From Armatimonadota bacterium (GTDB lineage Bacteria > Armatimonadota > Zipacnadia > JAUWAU01): DNA of 64,000 nt. The notes below the pieces were generated by a model. It was not told where the DNA came from. It was given only the letters and a program-made list of their open reading frames with translations, and searched no databases. The stretch is from positions 25,957-89,956 of the forward strand of contig JAUWAU010000024.1 of NCBI GenBank assembly GCA_030601885.1, read 5' to 3'. The first letter of the stretch is position 1, and the number at the start of each line of letters is the position of its first letter. This document shows, one piece after another, positions 7,774 through 16,046 of the stretch. A program made the translations under genes and the position numbers.

Positions 7774-9358
7774 TCACTTTGATACGTTGCTTGCCCTTTG
7801 CCAGAGTCACGCGCACCTCGTTAATGCCGTTGCGCACCAAGTCGAGCGGCAGGAGCCACGCGCGGCGGCGTGGGGCGTCGCTGAGCATGCGATCGTAAGG
7901 GTTGTCCAAGAAGCCGCTGGTGTCGGCGGTTGGCTGCAGCTCGACGCCGTTGAACTGGACGGTGATCTCTGCGTCGTCGATGGGATCCTCGGTGTGCAGG
8001 CGCAGGCGCGTAGTGGTTTGGAGCTGGCGCTCGGGCAGAGCGACATCGAACCGGAAGGTCCGCGTCGCTCCCGGCTCGATGCGCTTGGACAACTGGTTCA
8101 GGTAGCTCCACTGTCCCAGCCAGTAGTGCTGCGGCTGCCGGGCGAGCCACTCCGGGTCGCGGAGGCGGGGCAGGACGTGGAATGGCGGCTCGCGCTCGAG
8201 CCACTCGAACCCCCGTCCGCTGCTCCGGTAGTACACGAAGTTGAACAGGCTGATGCCGTCGGCCCCACGCTCGTGGGCCAGATGCGCCGCCGTGTAGAAC
8301 TGCGCGTCCCACGTGCGCGGATGGCCCACGGTGCCGTACCCGGAGCGCTCCGCGATGAACCATATCGTCCCGGCGCTGTGCGTGAGCTCCTGGTAGATGG
8401 CCGCGTTGGGCGCGAGCTCGCGGATCTTGGCCAGGTCGTGGACCACGATGGTGTGGTACGACCCAGAGCAGTTCAGCATGTCCACACCCGCCTCCACCAG
8501 GCGTTGCACGTCCAGGCCGGGTCCGGCCCAGCGTCGCAGCTCGAGCGGCACGCGGGCAGAAAGCCACCGGCGCTGACCGGGCGTTGCCGTCCGGTCCAGC
8601 ACCGCGCGCACCCTCCGAACGAACTCCGTGATGATCTCGACGCGGCGCTCCATGGGGACGTCGTCGCGGAACATCACGTCCTCCCGCAGGAAGTCCAGCT
8701 CGAAGCCGTCCAGGTCGTACCGCTCGCACAGCTCGGTGATCAACGACAGCTTGTAGTCCCTGACCGCCGGCTCCCCCCAGTTGAGCCCTCGGCGGTCGCT
8801 GTACCCCGAGGGCCATTTCGTCTTGTGATCCGGCTCGAGCCAGTACTCCGGGTGCTCGGTGTAGAAGCGGCTCGCCCACGAGGAGCGCACGTGCTTCTCC
8901 CCGCAGAACTCCATCATGTGCACGTCGTTGAGGCGGAGGCTGACGAAGGGGGCCATGCCGCGCTTCCGGCAGCGCTCCACGAGCACCTTGACCCAGTCGC
9001 CGCCGGCCAGCAGGTATTGGCCATATTGGTCGGGCTCCATCCCCGTCTTCTCCATCCACCACTGGTAATGATTGGGCACGACCTTGCTTTTCCACCACGG
9101 GAAATGGCCCAGGCCAGGGCTGAGCATGTAGGCATCCACGCCCCTGTCGGCCACCTCGTCGATGGAGCCGGCGATGGCCTCATCGGTAATCGGCTCACCG
9201 CGTTTGTGGAACGGTGAGTCGCAGCTCCACACGTTGGTCGCGTCGTTGTTGTACAGCAGCTTGAACGGCGCCTTGCCCGCCGGTCGTGCCGCTTGTGCCT
9301 CCGCGGCGCCTGCGGCTCCGGTCAGCAGCGCCAGAAACACCGGGATCGCAGAAGTCAT
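7748..9358 (-). CDS. secreted glycoside-hydrolase-like TIM-barrel protein
   Basis: A 536-residue protein with a Sec signal peptide (MTSAIPVFLALLTGAAGAAE, cleavage near residue 22). The body looks like a (beta/alpha)8 barrel of the putative glycosyl-hydrolase (GHL10/family 10-like) kind: GVDAYMLSPGLGHFPWWKS, MAPFVSLRLNDVHMM, YDLDGFELDFLRED and ADGISLFNFVYY are strand ends rich in Asp and Glu. A C-terminal beta domain (about 430-536) ends in EVRVTLAKGKQRIKVTWMDM. The acid pair in FELDFLRE is a plausible catalytic site, but the family has no assigned substrate. GAGAGG about 8 nt before ATG supports the start. It is convergent with the sulfatase gene and 60 bp downstream of an Old-Yellow-Enzyme gene on the same strand. 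Confidence 0.7.
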   Translation of the reverse strand: MTSAIPVFLALLTGAAGAAEAQAARPAGKAPFKLLYNNDATNVWSCDSPFHKRGEPITDEAIAGSIDEVADRGVDAYMLSPGLGHFPWWKSKVVPNHYQWWMEKTGMEPDQYGQYLLAGGDWVKVLVERCRKRGMAPFVSLRLNDVHMMEFCGEKHVRSSWASRFYTEHPEYWLEPDHKTKWPSGYSDRRGLNWGEPAVRDYKLSLITELCERYDLDGFELDFLREDVMFRDDVPMERRVEIITEFVRRVRAVLDRTATPGQRRWLSARVPLELRRWAGPGLDVQRLVEAGVDMLNCSGSYHTIVVHDLAKIRELAPNAAIYQELTHSAGTIWFIAERSGYGTVGHPRTWDAQFYTAAHLAHERGADGISLFNFVYYRSSGRGFEWLEREPPFHVLPRLRDPEWLARQPQHYWLGQWSYLNQLSKRIEPGATRTFRFDVALPERQLQTTTRLRLHTEDPIDDAEITVQFNGVELQPTADTSGFLDNPYDRMLSDAPRRRAWLLPLDLVRNGINEVRVTLAKGKQRIKVTWMDMAVQ

Positions 9359-9418
9359 GGGAAGTGCCTCTCTCAGTACGGCGTGAGATCCTTCGTCGTT
9401 CCTCGCGCCGCCGAAGTG

Positions 9419-10432
9419 CTACTGCTGCCCGCGTTGCCATTTCAGCGGGAGGTCCGGTTCTTCCAGCATCGCGCGGCACAGCCCAACGCCGTCGCAGGTG
9501 CCCTCGGCCAACAGCCGCTCCGCCGTCGCCAAGGTGCGGATGCCGCCGGTCAGGATCAAAGGGCAACGAATCTCTGGCCGGATGGCTCTCGCCTCACGCT
9601 CGAAGAAAACGACCTCGCCTTTCTCCTTCAGCTCCTGTTCGCGGAAGGCGATGGGGATGGTCTCTGCAATGCCCCCGCTGAGCTCGATGGCGGCGATGCC
9701 CATCTCGTCGAGCATCTTGCAGATCGCCAACGCCTCGCCCTCCGTCAGCCCCTCGGGATGGAAGTCCGAGACGTTCTGCTTCACGAGAATCGGATAGTCG
9801 TCGCCCACGTCCTCGCGCATGGCGCGATACACGGCGGCAATGAAGGCGCGTCGCTTCTCCGGCGTGCCGCCCCAGTGATCCGTGCGCCGATTCGTGAGCG
9901 CAGAGTTGAACTGGCTGATGAGATACCCATGCGCGGAATGAATCTGGACGCCGTCGAAGCCGGCCTTTTTGCAGCGGCCCGCCGCCTTGGCGAAGTCGTC
10001 GATGATGCGCTCGATGTCGGAGGCGGACAGTTCCTCCGGGAGGAAATCCGCGTCATCGGCCTCCACTGGCGACGGGCACAGCGGCCTGATGTGCTTGTGC
10101 TCGGGATTGACCTGCCGCCCGCCGTGGTTAAGCTGGCAGACGATCGGCGTCCCGTGGGCCTGAGAGGCCTCGGCCATCCGCGTGAACGCGGGAAGGAAGT
10201 CGTCGCTATAGAACGCCGTCATCGTGTCACTGCAGCGACCCTCAATGCTGACCGCGGTGTGACCGGTGATGATCAGGCCCACCCCACCGGCGGCGACCTT
10301 CGCGTACAGCTCAATCATCTCTTCGGTGGGACAGCCGACATCGAGCTCGGCGGCCGACTCACCTGTAGCGGAACGGACCAGTCGGTTCCTTGCCTGGATG
10401 TTGCCAATCTGCAGCGGGGAGAATAGGGTCAT
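9419..10432 (-). CDS. NADH:flavin oxidoreductase, Old Yellow Enzyme family
   Basis: A 337-residue flavin TIM barrel. LFSPLQIGNIQARNRLVRSA is the FMN-binding start of the OYE/2,4-dienoyl-CoA-reductase-like group. VCQLNHGGRQ, FAKAAGRCKKAGFDGVQIHS, AHGYLISQFNSALTNRRTDHWGG and the phosphate-binding LILTGGIRTLATAERLLAEG are all present in order. The pair H-S-A-H in VQIHSAHG matches the substrate-binding dyad. Members reduce activated alkenes or act as single-domain NADH oxidases; this one lacks the C-terminal Fe-S/FAD extension of dienoyl-CoA reductase. The frame extends 18 codons upstream, but GGAGG 8 nt before the ATG at 10432 and the family alignment fix the start there. The physiological substrate is unknown. 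Cytoplasmic. Confidence 0.86.
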   Translation of the reverse strand: MTLFSPLQIGNIQARNRLVRSATGESAAELDVGCPTEEMIELYAKVAAGGVGLIITGHTAVSIEGRCSDTMTAFYSDDFLPAFTRMAEASQAHGTPIVCQLNHGGRQVNPEHKHIRPLCPSPVEADDADFLPEELSASDIERIIDDFAKAAGRCKKAGFDGVQIHSAHGYLISQFNSALTNRRTDHWGGTPEKRRAFIAAVYRAMREDVGDDYPILVKQNVSDFHPEGLTEGEALAICKMLDEMGIAAIELSGGIAETIPIAFREQELKEKGEVVFFEREARAIRPEIRCPLILTGGIRTLATAERLLAEGTCDGVGLCRAMLEEPDLPLKWQRGQQ

Positions 10433-10575
10433 TGGGGACCTCCAAACAGGACGACACATTCCTTGGCGGAGCGTCGTGCAGTGCATTATAGCTTCACGAT
10501 CATGTGGAGGTCAAAAGACACAGGGCATTTGGGGTTGGTGGAGGGTTGACCCCAATGTCGCGCGGGCCTCGTGCG

Positions 10576-11514
10576 CTATCTGCCGTCTGGCCGCGGATCC
10601 TTGGACCACGTAAGTGCCCGTCTTGCATTCGCATGCCAGCGCGCGAGGTTCTCCGGGGGAATGTACGGGAACCGGGGCTGGACGATGGCTCTGTAGGTTT
10701 CCTCGTCCATGTTCGCTAATGCATCCGGCCTGAGGCACGAGGCGATCTTGGCCACCCACGGCGCTTTCTCCACCGGGTCCCATGTTCCCGCATTCAAGGG
10801 GCAGACCTCTTGACAAACGTCACAGCCATAGATCCACTGTCCCATCCTCTGCCACAAATGTGGCGCAACGGGTTCCGGGGCATCGTAGGTCAGGTATGCG
10901 ATGCAGTGATCCCATCGCATGACGAACGGTTCGAGAAGAGCCCCCGTGGGGCACGCCTCGATACACGCCCGACAACCCTCGGGGCAGGCGGGCTCCAGCG
11001 TCGGCATGCCGCACGGGAGATCCACATCCACCAGCCAGCTTTGGAGATTGATCCACGACCCGTGTTCGGAATAGGCGAAGTTGTTCTTCCCGAAACGCGT
11101 GACGCCGCTCCTCGCCGCCGCCCATCGATCCGGCACGCCGCCCCGTCGCACCCGTAGGCCCATCTTCTCAAGGGCGTGCTCCATCTTTTTCCGAATGTCA
11201 TGGTCGGGACATTCGCGGTAGTGCCAGTCGCACAGGTACTCTCGGCCAATATGCCCGGTCAAGCCCTCCGGAATCTCATACTTCCCATAGCGCCGCACAC
11301 ACACGATGATCGAGCTGGCCCACGGCGCCGAGGACTGCGGATCTGCCAGCCTGTTGAGCTTCCGGTACAGATGAGCCGCTTCAGGGAAGCGATCCGCTCC
11401 TTCCTCAACAGCGCGCCTGAACTCATCGAATGGCTCTACCGCGGTGACGCCACAGGCCGTGTACCCCAGGTCGTGCGCAAGTCGCTGGATCTCAGCGAGC
11501 AGCCCTCCGTTCAA
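10576..11514 (-). CDS. epoxyqueuosine-reductase-like (QueG/DUF1730 family) iron-sulfur protein
   Basis: A 312-residue protein related to QueG, the cobalamin-dependent epoxyqueuosine reductase, and more distantly to reductive dehalogenases. It has two ferredoxin-like clusters: CPEGCRACIEACPTG (about 180-194) and CDVCQEVCPLN (about 235-245), separated by the QueG-like DHCIAYLTYD. The usual G-W-x-G-K-N helix reads VTRFGKNNFAYSEHGSW, and VPDRWAAARSG keeps an Asp where QueG has its catalytic Asp. Two features argue for a paralogue rather than tRNA-modifying QueG: an extra residue in the first Cys motif (C-x3-C-x2-C-x3-C-P) and the altered GKN region. The start is TTG at 11514 with AGGAG about 10 nt upstream; no in-frame ATG is available. 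Cytoplasmic. Confidence 0.72.
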   Translation of the reverse strand: MNGGLLAEIQRLAHDLGYTACGVTAVEPFDEFRRAVEEGADRFPEAAHLYRKLNRLADPQSSAPWASSIIVCVRRYGKYEIPEGLTGHIGREYLCDWHYRECPDHDIRKKMEHALEKMGLRVRRGGVPDRWAAARSGVTRFGKNNFAYSEHGSWINLQSWLVDVDLPCGMPTLEPACPEGCRACIEACPTGALLEPFVMRWDHCIAYLTYDAPEPVAPHLWQRMGQWIYGCDVCQEVCPLNAGTWDPVEKAPWVAKIASCLRPDALANMDEETYRAIVQPRFPYIPPENLARWHANARRALTWSKDPRPDGR

Positions 11515-12220
11515 GGCTTTCCCATCTCCTGCTGCACACGCACGAGCTTTGCATCGTTACAGACCTGTTCCCGGCCGCATCACTGTCTGTTGCGCACTGG
11601 CAGGTGCGTATCCTGCACACCTTGTCGTTCACCCGGGGTCGCATTCACCTTCATCTGTTGCCTCATGCACGGCAGGCTCTCGGTCCGGTCCGGGAATGCT
11701 CCTCCGTGGCAGCCGACGCGAAGCAGCACTCCTGCGTGGCAGCTCTGCAGCGGATTCCACGCCTCTGCCAGGTATACATCCCGACGTCGCCATGGCTGGT
11801 TCAGCCACCCGGAAACGATGAAGATGGGCCCGGCGGGGGGCTGGGGGCCGCCGGAGCAAGCTGCTCCGGCTACAACTCGTGCTACGTAGCGAAGGGTCGC
11901 TACTTCGCAGAGTAGTACGGGTGGGCCGACGGGCCGAATCTTCGAAGCAGTGCGCCATGGCTGGTTCAGCCACCCGGAAACGATGAAGATCTCCGCGCTG
12001 AGGTTCGCGGGCTCTCTCTACTGAGGCAAGCGACTCCGCCGAAGCGGCTATGTCGCTCGCGCGAAGGCGGAAGGCTGGTGGGGAAGGGCATCCCCGCCCT
12101 ACAACACGGAAGCAACCAAATCTTCGAAGCAATTTGGTCCGGACATCGAAGCGCACCCGAAACTGTGGCCTCCTCGCCGCTGGTGCGAAAGCGGCCGGGA
12201 GCACGCGAGGCAGACTGTCT
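11515..12220. repeat. Non-coding stretch with copies B and C of the hairpin element and the left 92-bp repeat arm
   Basis: No gene was recognised in these 706 bases. Copy B of the dispersed element is at about 11789-11825 (TGGCT-GGTTC-AGCCA hairpin, then GGAAACGATGAAGAT). Copy C at 11940-11990 has the same hairpin, and its long tail runs to 12104 (CTACTGAGGCA ... CATCCCCGCCCTACAA). Between them, 11851-11942 is the left arm of a 92-bp inverted repeat whose partner is at 14685-14776. The tail of copy C also holds ACTCCGCCGAAGC paired with GCGAAGGCGGA, a stem shared with 56414-56449. Confidence 0.6.
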
Positions 12221-12450
12221 CTTTGTGCGATGTCCAGCACATCAAGCAGGTGCCGGGTGGGAAGACGGACGTGAAGGACTGTGAGTGGCTGGCGGAGCTG
12301 AGTGATCGGATCGAAGCGCTGGTGGCGTCCGAGCCGCTTCAGGAAAGGCTGCAGGAGATCACTGACGCCAACCGCCCCGGCGATGCTCTTCAGGCGTGGG
12401 CGAAGAACCCGCCGGCCGTCACCAAGATCCTCGTGGACCTCGACAGATAG
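12221..12450 (+). pseudogene. IS110-family transposase fragment
   Basis: A short open stretch whose first 25 codons read LCDVQHIKQVPGGKTDVKDC and then EWLAEL. This matches the conserved N-x-R-H-I-K-x-V-P-G-R-K-T-D-V-x-D-x-x-W-L segment in the N-terminal RuvC-like DEDD domain of IS110 transposases. Homology stops abruptly at 12301. The remaining codons (DRIEALVASEPLQERLQEIT and onward to TAG) are not IS110 and may come from a different broken gene. No IS ends or C-terminal serine-recombinase-like domain are present, so this is a dead fragment lying tail-to-tail with the Gfo/Idh/MocA gene. Confidence 0.6.
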
Positions 12451-12459
12451 CCCTCGGTC

Positions 12460-13728
12460 CTATACGTTCTCCGGCCACGGCTTCCCAGGCAGTTGAGTCG
12501 GGTCGATCGGGACATCGCCCAGCCCGTACTCCGTCGGCCCGAGTCGCATGTCGGACTCCATCATGTCGTCCCAGGTGACCAGCTTCCCGGTGTAGGCCGA
12601 TGTCCTCCCCATAATGGCCGTCAGCGTTGACTCGGCAACGTTCTGCGCCTCGTTGAGCGGCTCGCCGGTGCGAATGCTCTTCAGCAGATCGATGTGCTCC
12701 TGTGTCTTCGCGGGCGGAGTCTTCGGGCCCTCGTAGCGCCAGAGCATCTCGCCGTTCAGGTCCCGGATCTCCCCCTTGCAGTTCGTCCAGCCCTTCGTCC
12801 CCACCAGATGCTCCGACACGTTCCTGGCGCAGTCCACGATCTGCCGGCACATGCTCTCGCAGTGCACGCCGTTGGCGTATTCGTAGTCCACCGCGAAGAA
12901 ATCGTAGATGTCGCCCACCTGCCGGCGCACCCGCGCTCCCATCCCGAGGGCCTTCACCGGATGCGCCCCGAAGAACCAGTCGCACACGTCGATGTTGTGC
13001 ACGTGCTGCTCCACGATGTGGTCGCCCGAGAGCCACAGGAAGTTGAACCAACTGCGCATCTGGAACTCCATGTCCGACCAGCCCGGCTCGCGCGGGTTGA
13101 ACCTGACCGGGTTCCCGCACCAGTAGCACCGCATCGCTACGATCTCGCCGATCATACCGTCCGCCACTCGTTTCTGGGTCTCCACATACGGATGCTCATG
13201 CCGCCGCTGCGTGCCGGCCACCACGCTCAGGCCCTTCTTCTTCGCCTCCTCCCCGGCGTCCATGATCATCCGGGCGCCGACCGGGTCAACCGCCACCGGC
13301 TTCTCCATGAAGACGTGCTTGCCGGCGTCCACTGCCGCGGCGAACTGCGCGGGGCGGAAGTGTGGCGGAGTGGCCATCAGGACGATGTCCACGTCCGTGT
13401 CGAGCACCTTCTCGTAGGCATCGAAGCCGACGAACTGAAGGATATCGTCGGTTGCCGCGCCCCTCTTCTTGAGCCCGTCCAGAGTCCTCCCGAACTTGTC
13501 CTCGAAGAGGTCAGCGATAGCAATGAACTGCACCGCCGGGTCGGCACTCAGCAAGTCCCTCGCAGCCCCGCTTCCCCGGCCCCCGCACCCGATCAGACCA
13601 GCCTTCAGCGGCCGCTTGTCCTCCTGTGCCCGAAGAATCCCCGGCCCGATGCTCGCCGCCGCCGTCCCTACTGCGGCCGTCCTAATGAATTGGCGTCTCG
13701 ACATATCTCCTGTTGCGTTGTTCTTCAT
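12460..13728 (-). CDS. exported Gfo/Idh/MocA family oxidoreductase
   Basis: A 422-residue NAD(P)-dependent oxidoreductase with a Tat leader (SRRQFIRTAAVGTAAASIGP). The Rossmann motif is KAGLIGCGGRGSGAARDLL, and GKHVFMEKPVAVDP contains the conserved E-K-P triad. WLSGDHIVEQHVHNIDVCDW holds the D-x-x-x-H pair of the active site. The C-terminal alpha/beta domain is complete. DUF1080 lies 42 bp upstream on the same strand and is also exported. In Bacteroides, secreted Gfo/Idh/MocA and DUF1080 proteins act together: sugars are oxidised at C3 and the glycosidic bond is then eliminated. That makes a periplasmic 3-keto-glycoside pathway the best guess; the substrate is unknown. AAGGAGG about 6 nt before ATG gives a strong start. 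Confidence 0.86.
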   Translation of the reverse strand: MKNNATGDMSRRQFIRTAAVGTAAASIGPGILRAQEDKRPLKAGLIGCGGRGSGAARDLLSADPAVQFIAIADLFEDKFGRTLDGLKKRGAATDDILQFVGFDAYEKVLDTDVDIVLMATPPHFRPAQFAAAVDAGKHVFMEKPVAVDPVGARMIMDAGEEAKKKGLSVVAGTQRRHEHPYVETQKRVADGMIGEIVAMRCYWCGNPVRFNPREPGWSDMEFQMRSWFNFLWLSGDHIVEQHVHNIDVCDWFFGAHPVKALGMGARVRRQVGDIYDFFAVDYEYANGVHCESMCRQIVDCARNVSEHLVGTKGWTNCKGEIRDLNGEMLWRYEGPKTPPAKTQEHIDLLKSIRTGEPLNEAQNVAESTLTAIMGRTSAYTGKLVTWDDMMESDMRLGPTEYGLGDVPIDPTQLPGKPWPENV

Positions 13729-13770
13729 GTGCGCCCTCCTTGTGTTGGGCGAGTACGGTTGGCGACCCCG

Positions 13771-14571
13771 CTATGGCTTCAACGGGCGAATGCGGACGTT
13801 GCGGTAAGCCACTGGCCCGTGGTCGCCCTGCAGCATCAGCGGCCCTTCAGTGCGCTCGGGGCCCGGCATCGACGCCCGCGTCGGCCCGCCGAGCTCGACG
13901 TTCTCGTGAATCACCTGGCCATTGTGGATTACCTTCACGAACTTGGCGTTCTCGGTCTTATTTCCATTCGCGTCGAAGCGCGGCGCGCGGAAGATCACGT
14001 CGAAAGTCTGCCACTGCCCCGGCGCCTTGCTGGCGTTGACCCGCGGCGGCGCGCCGCCCACCGGCTTCTTGTCGATCCACTGGCAATAGATGCCTCCGCA
14101 GTCCGAGTACTTCAGCTCCTTCACGCCCCAGCTATCGAGCACCTGGATCTCGTAGTGGCCCATGAAGTACACCCCAGAATTCGACCCCTTGGGCACGACG
14201 AACTCGATGTGCGCCTCGCAGTCGCCGTGTTTGAGATCGGTGGCGATGTTCGCGGTCCGGCCTGTATCGCCGTTGACGAAGATGCCTTCACCGGGCTCGA
14301 TGGCGAAGTGCGTCTCATCGTCGGCTTTCGGTGTCACCTCGGCTGCCACGCGCCACTCATGCTTTCCGTCTTGACTCAACGCCCGCCATCCGCTGAGGTC
14401 GCGACCATTGAACAGCTCCATCCAGCCACTTTCACTCCTGCTGTTGGGCATGTCGGCCCTCCCGGTGCAACAGAATGAGATCGAAAGAAGCGTGACGCAC
14501 ACCAGAATCGCAAGTGCACTGAGGCCACGGGACACGCGTGGCCAGACGATCGATGAGTGTCTAGGATGCAT
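13771..14571 (-). CDS. DUF1080 (3-keto-disaccharide hydrolase family) exported protein
   Basis: A 266-residue protein with a signal anchor (LSALAILVCVTLLSISFC, cleavage possibly after GRA). The LamG-like jelly roll of PF06439 starts at MELFNGRDLSGWRALSQDG. GEGIFVNGDTGRTANIATDL, EFVVPKGSNSGVYFMGHYEI and QVLDSWG with a DCGGIYCQ loop follow. The family includes enzymes that cleave 3-keto-glycosides. The frame is open for 133 codons upstream, but GAGGTG 7 nt before the ATG at 14571 and the leader sequence fix this start. It is the upstream member of a probable two-gene operon with the Gfo/Idh/MocA oxidoreductase. The pair is bracketed by the 92-bp inverted repeats at 11851-11942 and 14685-14776. 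Confidence 0.84.
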   Translation of the reverse strand: MHPRHSSIVWPRVSRGLSALAILVCVTLLSISFCCTGRADMPNSRSESGWMELFNGRDLSGWRALSQDGKHEWRVAAEVTPKADDETHFAIEPGEGIFVNGDTGRTANIATDLKHGDCEAHIEFVVPKGSNSGVYFMGHYEIQVLDSWGVKELKYSDCGGIYCQWIDKKPVGGAPPRVNASKAPGQWQTFDVIFRAPRFDANGNKTENAKFVKVIHNGQVIHENVELGGPTRASMPGPERTEGPLMLQGDHGPVAYRNVRIRPLKP

Positions 14572-14933
14572 ACCGGTCACCTCTTTCACAGCCTTCCGCG
14601 CCCAGAGACGCCTGGCTCCGGCAATTCCGATCACCTGGTGAGTACGCCAGGAGCCAGCCGATTTCCTTCCTTCGGACTGGTTTGAAGATTTCGCCCGTCG
14701 GCCCACCCGTACTACTCTGCGAAGTAGCGACCCTTCGCTACGTAGCACGAGTTGTAGCCGGAGCTGCCAGCTCCGGCGACGCTCAAACTCCCCGCATGAG
14801 CCCCCCTCACCGCGGCCGCGGTGGCATTGTAGGTGAGCACCGGTGGCTCGCCAACCGCATCCGGTGGCCTCTCCACGAGTGCCGCGTCTACATAACGTAC
14901 AGGTGTTCCGGCGGGTGAGGCCCCGCCCTTTGC
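14572..14933. repeat. Non-coding gap with the right 92-bp inverted-repeat arm
   Basis: No gene. Bases 14685-14776 are the right arm of the 92-bp inverted repeat, nearly identical in reverse complement to 11851-11942. Inside it, the hairpin CCGGAGCT-GGC-AGCTCCGG replaces CCGGAGCA-AGC-TGCTCCGG of the left arm, so the closing base pair has changed on both sides. A second stem, GTAGCGA/TCGCTAC, is kept. At 14611-14655 CTGGCTCC and GGAGCCAG can also pair. Confidence 0.65.
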
Positions 14934-16046
14934 TCACACCCGCAGCGGATACTTGCCGAACTCCCGGCACGCCTCGTAGAACGCAAAGATGTTCTCAACG
15001 GGCGTGGCGGGCACGATCTCGGACGAGGACCCAATGAAGAAGCCGCCGCCGCGTCCCGCATCGTGCAGCAATTGCCTGGTGCCGTCGCGAACGTCGCCCA
15101 CTGATCCAAGCGGCAGAAGCTGCGAGCAGTCCATCCCCCCCACCAGGATCAGATTCCTCCCGTAGCGTTTCTTCAAGGCCGCAATGTCATTCCCAGCGAG
15201 CGGCTCCAGCGGATTGAGCCCCGCTACGCCGGACTCCAGCAGGTCGTCCACGATGTCCATCACATACCCGTCAGTGTGGAAGATGACCTTTATCCCCGCC
15301 TTCACCAGTGGCTCACATAGACGCGTCAAGTAGGGAAAGAACAGCTCCTGCAGCATCGCCGGCGAGAACATGGTGCGTCCTTTGTACGCAATGTCATCCC
15401 CGACGAAGAACAGCGGGCCGAGGTTGGCCTTGGCGTAGGCCTTCGCCCGCACGCAGTTCGCCGCGTTAAGCGTGGCAATGATCCGCTCGATGTCGTCGCG
15501 GGCGTCGTAGAGGGCGGTGGCGAAAAGCTGCAGCCCCATCATGCCGTACGCGGCATGGAAGCCAACTCCGCAGCCCGGTACGAACAGCGTCTGCGGCGCA
15601 AACGTGCCCCGAATGCCGGCGGCACGCTCCACTTCGGGCCAGATATCCTCTTCCCGCGGCGGGTCCCGTCGCCAGGCTTTCACATCCATCAGCGACTTGA
15701 TCGGGTACTCGACGACCCAGTTCGTCCTCCCCGAGATCTTCCGCTTGTGGGTCTCGCTCTCTATCTCCTGCCCCTCGCTCCCCGGCGGCTGCGGCATGTA
15801 GACGCTGCGGCACATGTCGATCTCGAGGCCGTTGAAGACCCGCGCGGTGGCCACGACTCGGTCTTCTTCTCCCGGCGCGAACTGCTGATAGATCGGCCAG
15901 GAGTCGATGAAGTCCCATATCGGCACCCGATCCGGCTCTCGGAACTCCGCCGCCGTCATGATGCGGTCGTAGACGCGGGAATCGAGCACCTCGTCCACGC
16001 GTTCTGCATCGAGCGCTCGCTGTTTGATCTGCTGCTCTTCCGACAT
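14934..16046 (-). CDS. uroporphyrinogen decarboxylase family protein (MtaA-like), copy 1
   Basis: A 370-residue member of the URO-D superfamily, which also contains cobamide methyltransferases such as MtaA, MtbA and CmuA. YDRIMTAAEFREPDRVPIWD is the typical N-terminus. GPLFFVGDDIAYKGRTMFSP, LVKAGIKVIFHTDGYVMDIV, GLNPLEPLAGNDIAALKKRY and LILVGGMDCSQLL are barrel strands. The metal site differs from MtaA: H-x-D replaces the zinc-binding H-x-C, although a Cys follows in GGMDCSQ. It is unlikely to be heme HemE, because the N-terminal R-x-P-x-W-x-M-R-Q motif is absent. The segment up to the start codon is shared with the GH4 leader (repeat at 16045-16064), and GGGGTAG lies 4-8 nt before ATG. Substrate unknown; cytoplasmic. 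Confidence 0.75.
   Translation of the reverse strand: MSEEQQIKQRALDAERVDEVLDSRVYDRIMTAAEFREPDRVPIWDFIDSWPIYQQFAPGEEDRVVATARVFNGLEIDMCRSVYMPQPPGSEGQEIESETHKRKISGRTNWVVEYPIKSLMDVKAWRRDPPREEDIWPEVERAAGIRGTFAPQTLFVPGCGVGFHAAYGMMGLQLFATALYDARDDIERIIATLNAANCVRAKAYAKANLGPLFFVGDDIAYKGRTMFSPAMLQELFFPYLTRLCEPLVKAGIKVIFHTDGYVMDIVDDLLESGVAGLNPLEPLAGNDIAALKKRYGRNLILVGGMDCSQLLPLGSVGDVRDGTRQLLHDAGRGGGFFIGSSSEIVPATPVENIFAFYEACREFGKYPLRV

Noticed and set aside
7586..9217. Plus-strand 543-codon frame over the GH-like gene
   Set aside because: Antisense shadow of a protein with a signal peptide and good Shine-Dalgarno; its own start has no ribosome site.
12694..14478. Plus-strand 594-codon frame spanning DUF1080 and Gfo/Idh genes
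   Set aside because: Runs across two well-supported minus genes and their gap; composition is His/Arg/Val-rich shadow.
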